DNA from: Methylobacterium sp. AMS5
Lineage (GTDB): Bacteria > Pseudomonadota > Alphaproteobacteria > Rhizobiales > Beijerinckiaceae
Direction of reading: 5' to 3'
Assembly (NCBI RefSeq): GCF_001542815.1
Contig: NZ_CP006992.1
Span: forward strand, 1,098,001-1,162,000
DNA: 64,000 nt
A model generated the notes under the pieces. It had not been told where the DNA came from and did not search any database. It saw only the letters and a list, made by a program, of their open reading frames with translations. The position numbers were made by a program, and so were the translations under genes. Of this stretch, positions 18,654 to 27,347 are shown in pieces. Numbering within the stretch: position 1 is the stretch's first letter; every line of letters begins with the position of its first letter.

Positions 18654-20021
18654 TCAGGCCCGCCGCGTCAGCCGGAAGGCGGGGGCGTGATCGGGCTGGG
18701 TCGTCACCACGGCCGCCGGGAGCACCGGGCGCGTGTCCGCCCGCTCGATCCGGAAATGCCCGACGATCCGGCTCAACGCGAGCGTCGCCTCGGTGAGCGC
18801 GAAGGCCGCGCCGATGCAGACCCGCGGCCCCGCCCCGAAGGGCAGGTAGGCGAAGCGCGGCACCGGCGGCGCGCCGGGCAAGAAGCGGCCCGGATCGAAG
18901 GCGTCGGGGTCGCGCCACAGCGTACGGTGCCGGTGCAGCAGCCAGGGCGAGATCGTCACGCTGTCGCCGGGCCGGATCGCCTCGCCGGCCAGCTCGTCCG
19001 GACCGAGCGCGCGGCGGGCCAGCACGAAGGCGGGCGGGTAGAGCCGCATCGTCTCCTCGATCACCGCGCGGGTGAACGGTTTGTCCACGCTCCCCGATTC
19101 CGCCGCCACGGCTCCTTGCGTTTCCGGTGCGAGCGCGAGGAGGGTGCACGCCCAGAGCAGGGTCACCGCCGTGGTCTCGTGCCCGGCCAGGATCATGGTG
19201 GCGACCTGATCGCGCAACTCCTCGTGCGAGAAGCCCCGGCCGGTCTCGGGATCGCGGGCGGCCCGCAGCAGGTCGAGCAGGTCCCGCGCCTCGCCTCCGA
19301 CGTGACGCCCACTCTGGCCCTCGTCGCGGTCGGCGATGACCTCATCGAGGAAGCCGACCCAGTCGCGGCGGAAGCGGGCGCGGGCCCGGTCGAGCGGCGT
19401 GGCGAAGCGCAAGGGCACCAGCAGATCGGTCAGGTGCGGGCGCCCGAGCCGCGCGGCGTAGGCTTCGAGGAAGCCGCGCAGGCGGTCGCCGTGGCGGGCC
19501 ATGCCGACAGAGAACATGGTGCGCCCGGCGATCTCCAGGGCGAGCCGCTGGAGCGCGGCGAACAGATCGACCGGTCCGCGTGCCGCCGGGCCTTCGAGGG
19601 CCGCGACCGCCTCGTCGCTCGCCGACAGGATGTGGGGCACCAGCGTCTCCACCGCCCGCGGGGTGAAGGCAGGCGCCAGCGCGCGCCGCTGGTGGCGCCA
19701 CGCCGTCCCCTCGCTGATGAGCAGGCCGTCGCCGAGCATCGGCCGCAGCAGGCGGATGGTGATCGGGGTGCGGGCGTAGTTGGCGGCGTTGTCCACCAGC
19801 ACGCGCCGCACCAGGTCCGGATCGCTGACGGTGAAGCGCGCGCGCCCGAACAGCCGGCGGCGGCGCAAGGGCGACTCGTAGGCGGAGGCCGGCCAGCACG
19901 CGATGCCGTTGACCCGCATCGCCGCGATGAAGCGCAGGGTCGGCAATTCCTCTTCCGGCGGCACCGGCACCGGCGGCACCAAGCGCGGCGCCGCGTGGCC
20001 GGGCGGAGCCTGCATGTCCAT
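18654..20021 (-). CDS. Cytochrome P450
   Basis: The 455-residue protein has the I-helix oxygen-activation motif ILAGHETTAVTLLWA, the ExxR salt bridge in VIEETMRLYPP, the meander region DPGRFLPG, and the heme loop FGAGPRVCIGAAFA with its axial Cys. No membrane anchor is seen, so it is a soluble bacterial type needing a separate ferredoxin and reductase, none of which lies next to it. The N-terminal 20 residues are Pro-rich. Substrate is unknown; the general look is closest to bacterial CYPs related to the fatty-acid/CYP102-like and CYP4-like clades. It is divergent from the SMP-30 gene. Confidence 0.93.
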   Translation of the reverse strand: MDMQAPPGHAAPRLVPPVPVPPEEELPTLRFIAAMRVNGIACWPASAYESPLRRRRLFGRARFTVSDPDLVRRVLVDNAANYARTPITIRLLRPMLGDGLLISEGTAWRHQRRALAPAFTPRAVETLVPHILSASDEAVAALEGPAARGPVDLFAALQRLALEIAGRTMFSVGMARHGDRLRGFLEAYAARLGRPHLTDLLVPLRFATPLDRARARFRRDWVGFLDEVIADRDEGQSGRHVGGEARDLLDLLRAARDPETGRGFSHEELRDQVATMILAGHETTAVTLLWACTLLALAPETQGAVAAESGSVDKPFTRAVIEETMRLYPPAFVLARRALGPDELAGEAIRPGDSVTISPWLLHRHRTLWRDPDAFDPGRFLPGAPPVPRFAYLPFGAGPRVCIGAAFALTEATLALSRIVGHFRIERADTRPVLPAAVVTTQPDHAPAFRLTRRA

Positions 20022-20278
20022 TCCGTCAGTTCCTCTCGCGCCCGTGAGCGGGCGCTCGCGAAGCGTTCTAGGCGCTGAGGCCCGCCGGGGCGAGTGCCAT
20101 GGCGGACGGGCCCGGCGATGGGCTGCGAAGCCTCAACCGCACGACGAGAGCGGATGAAAATTTCGCCCCGGACGTAGCACAGGCAAGCTCAGATCACGGG
20201 CCAAGTCTTCGGAAAACCCTCGGAACTTCTCTTTTCGACAGACGTCAACGGTCGTTGATTGCAAGGGAATCTCTCGAT

Positions 20279-21172
20279 TTGACCGCATCTCCGTCGATCC
20301 GCGTCCTCGATCCGTCCCGCTGCCATCTCGGCGAGGGGCCGAGCTACGATCCGGCGACCGACACCGCGTGGTGGGTCGATATCCTGGAGAACCGCCTGTT
20401 CGAATTGCCCCTGAGCGAGGGTGCCGGCCCGGCGAAGGTGCACGCCCTGCCGTTCATGGCGAGCGACGTCGCCGCCATCGACGCCGAGCGGCAACTGCTC
20501 TCGGCGGAGGACGGGCTCTACCTCCGCACGCTCCGCGACGGGAGCCTGAGCCTGTTCTGCCCGCTGGAAGCGGAGGATGCCGGCACCCGCTCCAATGACG
20601 GCCGGGTCCATCCGAGCGGCGCGCTCTGGATCGGCACCATGGGCCGGGACGCCGAGACCGGGCGCGGCGCGATCTACCACGTCGCCGGCACGCGCGTGAC
20701 GCGACTGTTCTCCGGCCTCTCGATCCCCAACGGGATCGCCTTCTCGCCGGACGGCGCGACCGGCTACTTCGTCGATACCGACGAGGGTGTGCTGCGCCGC
20801 GTCACGCTCGACCCCGCCACCGGCCTGCCCGTGGGCGAGCCCGAGACCCATTACGACCACAGCGGCGGCGAGGGCGGAATCGATGGCGCGGCGGTGGACG
20901 CCGAGGGGCTGATCTGGACCGCGCGCTTCGGCGGCGCCTGCCTCGACGCCTACAGCCCGGCGGGCGAGCGGGTGCGCACCGTGTCCGTCCCGGCGCGCCA
21001 GCCCACCTGCCCGACCTTCGCCGGCCGCGACCTCGACCGGCTCCTCCTCACCACGGCCTACGAAGGCATGGACGAGGCCGCCCGGGCGGAGGACCCCGAG
21101 CACGGGCGCACCCTGCTCGTGGACATCGGCGTCCGTGGCCTGTTGGAGCCGGCCTTCCGCCTCAAGGCCTGA
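20279..21172 (+). CDS. SMP-30/gluconolactonase family lactonase
   Basis: This six-bladed beta-propeller of about 297 residues has the conserved blocks CHLGEGPSYDPATDTAWWVD with the metal Glu, SNDGRVHPSGALWIGTMG with the metal Asn and Asp region, and GLSIPNGIAFSPDG. Such Ca/Zn enzymes open sugar lactones such as gluconolactone or arabinonolactone. The frame is open well upstream, but conservation begins near residue 5 of the proposed TTG start at 20279, which has AAGGGA ten bases before it. That start is uncertain. The gene is divergent from the P450 and 66 bases before the glucoamylase gene on the same strand. Confidence 0.82.
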   Translation: MTASPSIRVLDPSRCHLGEGPSYDPATDTAWWVDILENRLFELPLSEGAGPAKVHALPFMASDVAAIDAERQLLSAEDGLYLRTLRDGSLSLFCPLEAEDAGTRSNDGRVHPSGALWIGTMGRDAETGRGAIYHVAGTRVTRLFSGLSIPNGIAFSPDGATGYFVDTDEGVLRRVTLDPATGLPVGEPETHYDHSGGEGGIDGAAVDAEGLIWTARFGGACLDAYSPAGERVRTVSVPARQPTCPTFAGRDLDRLLLTTAYEGMDEAARAEDPEHGRTLLVDIGVRGLLEPAFRLKA

Positions 21173-21238
21173 TCGGCCGGGCCGAGCCTCACCCTCCACG
21201 AAACCGGGCAGCCAGCCTGCGGCGCCCCAGGAACGACC

Positions 21239-23089
21239 ATGTCCGAGACGATGTCCGATCCGCAGACCCGCCCCTATCAGCCGATCGAGGCTTACGCGCT
21301 CCTCAGCAATTGCGAGGGCTGCGCACTCGTGGCGCGCGATGGCGGGATCGACTGGGCCTGCCTCGAGCGCTTCGACGCCGACCCCTCCTTCTCGCGCCTG
21401 CTCGATAAGACTCGCGGCGGCCATTTCACCATCCGGCCGACCGAGCGCTTCGAGACCGCGCGGCAATATCTGAGCCGCAGCAACATCATCGAGACCACCT
21501 TCACCACGCAGACCGGCTTCGTGACGCTCCACGACTTCATGGTCGGGCCGGAGGGCGGCGAGGGCCGGCCGCGATTGGTGCGCCTCGTCACCGGCGTCTC
21601 GGGCTGCGTCTCGATGATCGCCGAGTACCGCCCGCTCGCAGGCTTCGCGGAGGACTTCGCGCCGCTCGCCGTCGAGGGCCACCGCGTCACCGCGCCGGGT
21701 TGCCCCGGCCTCGTCTCGGAGGCCGCGTTCTCGACGGAGGGCGAGTTGGCCGCCGCGCGATTCACCCTGGAGGGCGGGCAGGCCTGCGGCTTCGCCCTCT
21801 ATCGCGACACCCCACCCGAGACCTGCCCGGACGTCCGCTTTCTCATGGAGGAGACGCGCCGGGCCTGGGTGCTTTGGACGGAGGGCGCGGCCTATGCCGG
21901 CCCGCTCGCGGACGAGCTGATGCGCTCGGCGCTGGTGCTGAAGGCACTGACCTACGAGCCCACTGGGGCGATCGTGGCCGCGGCCACCACCTCCCTGCCG
22001 GAGGAGATCGGCGGCATCCGCAACTGGGACTATCGCTTCTGCTGGATTCGCGACGCCTGCCTGTCCTTCTACGTGCTCAAGAAGTTCGGGATGACCCGCG
22101 AGGCGGAATCCTTCTTCGGCTTCGTCACCGAGCTGTGCGAGCGGGAAGAGAGCCGCCTGAAGCCGCTCTACAGCATTTCGGGCGAGGCCGACCTCAAGGA
22201 GATCCAGATCGATCATTTCGAGGGCTGGCGCGGCAGCACCCCGGTGCGCCACGGCAACGAGGCGGCCGAGCAGCATCAGGCCGACGCCTACGGCCAAGTG
22301 CTCGACCTGCTCTACCTCTACGAGCGCCTGGGCGGCACGATGCCGGAGGCGATGCGCAAGCACGGGGCGCGGCTCGCCGACGTCTCGGCGGCGCATTGGC
22401 ACGAGCCCGATGCCGGCCTGTGGGAGCCGCGCAAGCCCGAGGAGCGCTACCTGCACGCGGCGATCATGAACTGGGTCGCCCTCGACCGGGCGATCCGCCT
22501 GTTCGGCGAGCGTGAGGAATGGTGCCGCGAGCGCGACCGGATCGTCGCCTGCATCAACGGCGAGGCGATCCACCGCGACGGATACTACCCGCAATATATC
22601 GGCGGCGACGACGTCGATGCCGCGCTTCTGATCGCGCCGATGGTCGGCTTCCCCGTGGACGAAGCGGCTTTCGCCCGCACCGTCGACGTGGTGATCGAGC
22701 GCCTCGGCCACGGCCCCCTCGTCTACCGCTACAAGAACGACGACGGGCTGCCCGGCCACGAGGGCACCTTCCTGCTCTGCGCCTTCTGGCTCGTGGATGC
22801 CCTGCTCTGGCTCGGGCGGGACGAGGAGGCGCGTACCCGCTTCCAGGCGCTGCGCGCGCTGCAGAACGATGTCGGCCTCTACGCTGAGGAGGTCGCGGAG
22901 GACGACACCTTCCTCGGGAACTTCCCGCAGGCTTTCAGCCATCTCGGCTTCATCCACAGCGCGCTGATGCTCGACCTCTCCGAGCATGGCGGCCGCGAAG
23001 CGGTGCAGGGCACCTACGCCGACCGCTCCCTGCGCGAGACGGATTCGCGCCGGGCGCCCCGTATCCACGGGGCCGAAGCGGGGGCGTGA
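21239..23089 (+). CDS. Glycoside hydrolase family 15 glucoamylase/trehalase-like protein
   Basis: The 616-residue protein has the bacterial GH15 two-domain layout. An N-terminal beta-sandwich (IEAYALLSNCEGCALVARDG) precedes an (alpha/alpha)6 barrel with IRNWDYRFCWIRDACLS near residue 260, the catalytic-site segment GWRGSTPVRHGNEAAEQHQA, and GLPGHEGTFLLCAFWLVDAL near residue 505. These enzymes release glucose from alpha-glucans or trehalose; in proteobacteria many act on trehalose. AGGAA lies six bases before ATG 21239. No signal peptide is seen, so it acts in the cytoplasm. The stop overlaps a GTG at the start of the next reading frame. Confidence 0.92.
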   Translation: MSETMSDPQTRPYQPIEAYALLSNCEGCALVARDGGIDWACLERFDADPSFSRLLDKTRGGHFTIRPTERFETARQYLSRSNIIETTFTTQTGFVTLHDFMVGPEGGEGRPRLVRLVTGVSGCVSMIAEYRPLAGFAEDFAPLAVEGHRVTAPGCPGLVSEAAFSTEGELAAARFTLEGGQACGFALYRDTPPETCPDVRFLMEETRRAWVLWTEGAAYAGPLADELMRSALVLKALTYEPTGAIVAAATTSLPEEIGGIRNWDYRFCWIRDACLSFYVLKKFGMTREAESFFGFVTELCEREESRLKPLYSISGEADLKEIQIDHFEGWRGSTPVRHGNEAAEQHQADAYGQVLDLLYLYERLGGTMPEAMRKHGARLADVSAAHWHEPDAGLWEPRKPEERYLHAAIMNWVALDRAIRLFGEREEWCRERDRIVACINGEAIHRDGYYPQYIGGDDVDAALLIAPMVGFPVDEAAFARTVDVVIERLGHGPLVYRYKNDDGLPGHEGTFLLCAFWLVDALLWLGRDEEARTRFQALRALQNDVGLYAEEVAEDDTFLGNFPQAFSHLGFIHSALMLDLSEHGGREAVQGTYADRSLRETDSRRAPRIHGAEAGA

Positions 23090-23097
23090 GAGCCGGC

Positions 23098-24059
23098 ATG
23101 ACCCGCATCGGCTACCACGCCTCGCACGAGCAGCACGCCCCCTCCGCCCTCCTGCACCACGTGCGGGCAGCGGACGAAGCGGGGTTCGCCTGTGCCATGT
23201 CCTCGGAGCACTTCAAGTCGTGGAGCCGCGCGCAGGGGCATTCGGGCCATGCCCGGTCCTGGCTCGGAGCGGCGATGGCGACGACGCGGCTTCCGTTCGG
23301 CATCATCACCGCGCCGGGCGAGCGCCACCATCGGCCGTGCTCGCGCAATCGGCGGCGACGCTCGCCGAGATGTTTCTCGAGCGCCTGTGGCTGGCGCTCG
23401 GCAGCGGCCAGCGCCTCAACGAGGACATCACCGGCCTGCCCTGGCCGGAGAAGTCCGAGCGCAACGCGCGGCTCACCGAATGCGCCGCGGTCATCCGGGC
23501 GCTGCTGGCCGGGCAGACCGTGACCCATCGCGGCCGCGTCACGGTGATCGACGCACGGCTCTACTCGCGGCCCAAGTCCCCGCCGCTCCTGATCGGCGGG
23601 GCCGCCACCGCGGCGACCGCCCGCGCCCTCGGCGCCTGGGCCGACGGCCTCGTCACCGTCGGCATCGAGCCGGACACGCTGCGCCCGGTGGTCGAGGCTT
23701 TCCGCGAGGGCGGCGGTGCGGGCAAGCCGGTCTTCCTCCAGACCAAGGTCTGCTGGGCCCCCGACCCGGCCCGTGCGCTCGCCGAGGCGCATGCGCAATG
23801 GTCGAGCAACGCCATCGAAGGCGAGGCGAACTGGGAGCTGCGCCGCCCGGAGGATTTCGAGACGGCGACCCGCTTCGTCCGCCCCGAGGACATGCATGCC
23901 AGCGTGCGCATCTCGCACGATCTCGGGCAGCACGCCGCCTGGCTCGCCGAGTTGGCGGAGATGGGCTTTGCCGAGATCATCGTCCATCAGGTCGGCGCCC
24001 GTCAGGCGGCTTTCATCGACGCCTTCGGCCGCAGCGTGCTGCCCCAGTTCGGCGGCTGA
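23098..24059 (+). pseudogene. LLM-class flavin oxidoreductase (TIGR03885-like), frameshifted
   Basis: From ATG 23098 the frame reads MTRIGYHASHEQHAPS through LPFGIITAPGERHH, the start of a luciferase-like monooxygenase. It then shifts near 23332. The next frame resumes with AVLAQSAATLAEMFLERLWL and continues to IIVHQVGARQAAFIDAFGRS and the stop at 24059. Adding one C in CCATCGGCC restores a continuous protein of about 320 residues. The family uses FMN and is often adjacent to GH15 genes. Either the gene has been inactivated recently or the base is a sequencing error. The normal residues on both sides argue for a very young lesion. Confidence 0.8.
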
Positions 24060-24071
24060 CGCCGCTCGGGA

Positions 24072-24395
24072 TCAAAACCGCGTGCGGGCAACGCGCCCAC
24101 GGCTGCCGGCCCCGAACACGCTCTCGATCACGGCCCAGGTCGAGGGGCTGAGACCGTGGTCGCTCCGCAGCCGGCGCGGGTCCGCCCGTTCGAGCCGGTC
24201 CATCTCGGCGGCGCATCTCCGGAGTGCGAACCCTGGCGTGCCGGTCATCGGCACGGAGCGCTGCCCCTTCGCCCCGTCCGCCTCGAAGCGCAGGCAGGCC
24301 GAGAGATCGTCCTTCAGATCGTCGAACGGGGCCGCCTCGGCACCGGCGGAGAGGGTCACGAGCAGGGGGATGAGGAGAGCGGTACGAAGGAACAT
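24072..24395 (-). CDS. Small secreted protein of unknown function
   Basis: Read from ATG 24395 the product has 107 residues with a clear signal peptide (MFLRTALLIPLLVTLSAGAEAA). The mature part is charged and contains two Cys (SACLRFEADG and ALRRCAAEMD) that could pair in the periplasm. No family is recognised. It is the last gene of the reverse-strand cluster downstream of the Rieske-like gene, after a gap of 106 bases, and may be co-transcribed. The 13-base gap to the convergent oxidoreductase end leaves no room for a terminator. Confidence 0.6.
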   Translation of the reverse strand: MFLRTALLIPLLVTLSAGAEAAPFDDLKDDLSACLRFEADGAKGQRSVPMTGTPGFALRRCAAEMDRLERADPRRLRSDHGLSPSTWAVIESVFGAGSRGRVARTRF

Positions 24396-24501
24396 CAAGG
24401 CGCTCCGGTCACGGTCGGCTGACGACAACGCATGGGCCGGCGATTCGCCGCACGTGAGAGGCCGCACTTTGGGAGACCGGTTCGGCGGCGGCGCCGCACG
24501 C

Positions 24502-24807
24502 CTACGCCACGGCCGGGGCTCCACTCGCCGGTCCGCGCCGGAACAGGAAGACCTGACGCCCCTCCCCCGCCAGCGCGGCGGCGCCCTGGCGGGTGCAGAT
24601 CCAGTCGCGCACCATCGCGGCGGCAACGGGCGAGACCGCCGGCTTCCACAGCCAGATGTCGCGGGCCTCGTCGATCCCGTGCTCGTGAAACAGGGCGGCG
24701 GACGCATCCTCGGCCACGCCCACCGACCAGGCGGAGAAATCGGCGCCGAACTCCTTCACGTAGCTGATGAACTCGAACTTGATCTGCTGCACGCTGTAGG
24801 CGGTCAT
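24502..24807 (-). CDS. Conserved small protein of unknown function
   Basis: The 101-residue protein has no signal peptide or membrane helix. A central block IKFEFISYVKEFGADFSAWSV is followed by GVAEDASAALFHEHGID, then a Gly-rich C-terminus (GEGRQVFLFRRGP). The W-x-VG-x-A-x-D pattern resembles a widespread small conserved hypothetical family, but I cannot name it. It starts 10 bases after the Sel1 gene, so it is very likely part of that operon. Confidence 0.6.
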   Translation of the reverse strand: MTAYSVQQIKFEFISYVKEFGADFSAWSVGVAEDASAALFHEHGIDEARDIWLWKPAVSPVAAAMVRDWICTRQGAAALAGEGRQVFLFRRGPASGAPAVA

Positions 24808-24817
24808 CGGATGCCCC

Positions 24818-25507
24818 TCACGCGGGAATCGGCGCGATGCGGCCGGGCTCCGTGCGGCGGCCCTGCGCCCGGGCGGCGCCCTCGCGCTTCTCCTCGGCCG
24901 ACATCTCCTTGCAGATCACCTCAAGCGCGTTCAGCGCCGTGCCGACCCCGTGCCCGGCAGCAAGCGAGAGCCAGGCGAAGGCTTCGACGCGGTCGCGCTC
25001 CACCCCGATCCCCTGGGCGTAGAGATGGCCGAGTCGGGCCTGGGACGGGTAGTGCCCGGCCTGCGCCGCGCTTCGGTAGAGGTCGGCGGCGCGGGCGGGG
25101 TCGGCGGGCAGGCCGTCGCCTTTCGCCAGCAGGGTGGCGAGGTTGTAGGCCGCCATCACGTCGCCGCTCGCCGCCGCCCGTTCCAGCCAGCGGGCGCCCT
25201 CGGCCCGGTCCTGCGCCACGCCCTGGCCCATCGCCAGCATCGCCCCGACATTGGTCGCGGCCGGGCCGTGGCCCTGCTCGGCGGCGCGGCGATACCATTC
25301 GAAAGCCTGCGTCAGCGAGGCGGGCACGCCGGCCCCGCCGGCATGGAGCGCACCGAGCCACGCTTGCGCCTCCGGGTCGCCCGCCTCGGCGAGCGGCCGG
25401 AACACGGCGAGCGCCCGGTCGTAGGCGCCGGACTGGAAGGCGGCGACGCCCTCAGCGAGGACGGGCGGCGCAAGGGTCTGGACGGCAAGGGGCACAGCAA
25501 AGCTCAT
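24818..25507 (-). CDS. Sel1-like repeat (tetratricopeptide) protein
   Basis: The protein of about 229 residues holds four to five Sel1 repeats from about residue 40 to 190, each with the pattern A-x2-LG-x-L-(5-7)-G-V-x-(6)-A-x2-W-(4)-AA-x-QG. Examples are AFEWYRRAAEQGHGPAATNV and ADLYRSAAQAGHYPSQARLG. Such solenoids act as adaptors for protein complexes. Starts at 25525, 25513 and 25507 are all in frame; ATG 25507 has GGGAG six bases away and is preferred. The Rieske-like gene stop overlaps the 25525 ATG, so the two genes are coupled. A hydrophobic N-terminus may be a weak signal peptide. Confidence 0.85.
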   Translation of the reverse strand: MSFAVPLAVQTLAPPVLAEGVAAFQSGAYDRALAVFRPLAEAGDPEAQAWLGALHAGGAGVPASLTQAFEWYRRAAEQGHGPAATNVGAMLAMGQGVAQDRAEGARWLERAAASGDVMAAYNLATLLAKGDGLPADPARAADLYRSAAQAGHYPSQARLGHLYAQGIGVERDRVEAFAWLSLAAGHGVGTALNALEVICKEMSAEEKREGAARAQGRRTEPGRIAPIPA

Positions 25508-25524
25508 CGACATCTCCCGAGACA

Positions 25525-26616
25525 TCAGCAGCCGCGGCCCTGGGCCGTGGCGTAGAGGGGTTGGCTGTCCGTGGCGGCGGGCCGCGCCCGCACGCGGGCG
25601 GCGATGTTTTGCTGGAGCCAGAGACCGGCGGCTTTGGTCGGCAGGGCCTCGCCGGCGTCCGGACGCGAGAGCGCCGCCTGCGCGGTAACGGCCGGCGCCA
25701 TCCGGGCGGCGATCTCGGCGAGCCATGCATCCCATGAGGCTTCAAGGTCGGGCGCCGCCCTCCCCTTCGGACCGAGCAGCCCGATCCGCAGCAGCGTCCG
25801 GCCCAACGCCGTCGGCTGCAGCATCACGGCGCAGGTCTCACCCCGCGCCTCGATCAGGACGAGGTTGGGGAAGTGGGCGGCAATGGCAGCGGCCTCTCCG
25901 GTCGCAAGCCGCCCGGTCAGGTGCAGGCTGTCCGGCGCTTCCGCGAACCGGTCGCCCTCGGCCAGCGCCTGCGCCGCGAGCTTCCAATTGGCGGCGAACT
26001 CCGCCCGCCGGGTCTCGCCGGTCAGCGCGGCCAGCCCCTCGGGTGGCGCTTCGGGCGCTGCGGCAGCGTGATCGAGATTGATCCGCAGCATTGGCCCCCA
26101 GGCGCGGGCGGCGACCGGCAGCAGACGCTCCGGGCGCAGGCCGAGATACTGGTGCATCGCCGGGGTCGGCCCCTCGGTCCCCGCCGGAAGCACGGCGCCG
26201 TCGCGGCTGTAGCCGCAGGCGGTGAAGGAGCAGCGGGTCTTGGTGCCGGTTCGGCATTGCAGGGGCACCGCGCGGCAGCCGCCGTGCTGGGCCTTGTTGA
26301 AGCGTCCGACGAGACCGCCGTCGCGCGTGCGCTGGACATGGAGGCCGTGATGGCCGGCCGTGAAGGGCAGGAGGTCGTCGGGCGCCGGGATCTCGGCGCC
26401 GAGGCCGATCGCGAGCCAGGAGCGGGTCCAGACCGCGTCGTCCTCCAGTTCGGCGAAGGCGAGCGCCCGGTAGGCGGCCGGCGGCAGAAGGCGCGGCGCG
26501 GCGGGGTCGAGGCTGCCGGCGAAGAAGGCCGGGTCGGCGAGGTCGAGCCCCTCGGCGCGGTGGCCGAGATCGGGGCGGTCCGGCACGAAGCCGGCGGACG
26601 CGGCGGCGAGGGCCAT
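25525..26616 (-). CDS. Rieske ring-hydroxylating oxygenase homologue with lost metal ligands
   Basis: The 363-residue protein follows the alpha-subunit layout of Rieske oxygenases: an N-terminal YRALAFAELEDDAVWTRSW segment, a Rieske-like domain (about 75-150), then the catalytic helix region NWKLAAQALAEGDRFAEAPD. The cluster motif is altered. Where C-x-H is expected the protein has NKAQHGGC (Ala for Cys), and where C-x2-H is expected it has CSFTACG (Thr for His). The catalytic iron site, normally His-x4-His after NWK, lacks both His. It keeps four Cys in 30 residues, which could bind another metal. It looks like a pseudo-enzyme kept with a Sel1 protein and small partners in one operon. Confidence 0.65.
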   Translation of the reverse strand: MALAAASAGFVPDRPDLGHRAEGLDLADPAFFAGSLDPAAPRLLPPAAYRALAFAELEDDAVWTRSWLAIGLGAEIPAPDDLLPFTAGHHGLHVQRTRDGGLVGRFNKAQHGGCRAVPLQCRTGTKTRCSFTACGYSRDGAVLPAGTEGPTPAMHQYLGLRPERLLPVAARAWGPMLRINLDHAAAAPEAPPEGLAALTGETRRAEFAANWKLAAQALAEGDRFAEAPDSLHLTGRLATGEAAAIAAHFPNLVLIEARGETCAVMLQPTALGRTLLRIGLLGPKGRAAPDLEASWDAWLAEIAARMAPAVTAQAALSRPDAGEALPTKAAGLWLQQNIAARVRARPAATDSQPLYATAQGRGC

Positions 26617-26649
26617 GAACTCCTCTCCTCTAAGGGCATCTCTGCAAAG

Positions 26650-26844
26650 TCATGTGAGCCAGCGCCTGGTCATGCCGAGGGTGACCATGACGAGGTCGTT
26701 AGCCGCCCGCTTATCGTAGCGGGTGGCAGTGCGGCGGTACTGCTTGAATCGGTTAATCAGTTGCTCGACCCGATTGCGCTCACGGTGGACGGCCTTGTCG
26801 GGCTGGCGCAGCTGGTCCTTTTGGGTGGGGATCAGCGCGCGCCA
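26650..26844 (-). pseudogene. IS5-family transposase remnant (C-terminal end)
   Basis: The reverse strand encodes RALIPTQKDQLRQPDKAVHR and then NRVEQLINRFKQYRRTATRY, DKRAAND and VMVTLGMTRRWL. This is the C-terminus of IS5/IS427-group DDE transposases, with the catalytic Glu in the NRVEQ motif. The catalytic Asp-bearing two thirds is missing and the frame loses homology upstream of about 26844. It is a scar rather than a working element. It marks the boundary between the Rieske-like operon and the AT-richer stretch before the dimethylformamidase cassette. Confidence 0.75.
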
Positions 26845-26963
26845 AGGCACCATCGCGTTTGGACAACGCGTCAACGAACTGCTCGAGAAGGACATCGCGC
26901 TCATCGAGGCAACGAGGAAATCCCAGACATAGTAACGCCCTCGCGAGGTAGACGTCGGAGCGG

Positions 26964-27347
26964 TCAGTAGTTCTGCAGCTCCGCCTCAACGGCCAGCCTC
27001 AAATCATCCACCGAAGGCGTGACCCCTTTGCCTGCCGGCGTAAAGAGTACGCCTGGCAAGACACCATCCAGTTTCAGTTTAGGCAACAGCACCTCCATGA
27101 ATTCAACCAAATCGATCGAGCGCGGCTCATATCCGGCCCACTCGTTGACAGCACAAACCTGCGCGTATTCCTTGGCAGGCCATAGTGGAAAGACTGGCGC
27201 CCCCTCATCTGCCGCTGCAAGAGCCCATTCCTCTTGATACAGCCCCCAGACCTCTTCCCAGTCAACAATGATTTTGATGAAGTGTTCGAAGCGCTTGATA
27301 TCCGGCAATGCAAATATTGCTTCAATTTTCTTCGGACTCACTTTCAT
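26964..27347 (-). CDS. DUF2750 family protein
   Basis: The 127-residue protein has the DUF2750 pattern: FEHFIKIIVDWEEVWGLYQE, WALAAADEGAPVFPLWPAKE, YAQVCAV, EWAGYEPRSIDLVEFME and a C-terminal LRLAVEAELQNY. The function of the family is unknown; members are often found in accessory DNA beside toxin or immunity genes. ATG 27347 has GGGAG eight bases upstream; a GTG at 27356 is less likely. The base composition is visibly lower in GC than its neighbours, which suggests recent transfer. It lies between an IS5 scar and the dmf genes. Confidence 0.8.
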   Translation of the reverse strand: MKVSPKKIEAIFALPDIKRFEHFIKIIVDWEEVWGLYQEEWALAAADEGAPVFPLWPAKEYAQVCAVNEWAGYEPRSIDLVEFMEVLLPKLKLDGVLPGVLFTPAGKGVTPSVDDLRLAVEAELQNY

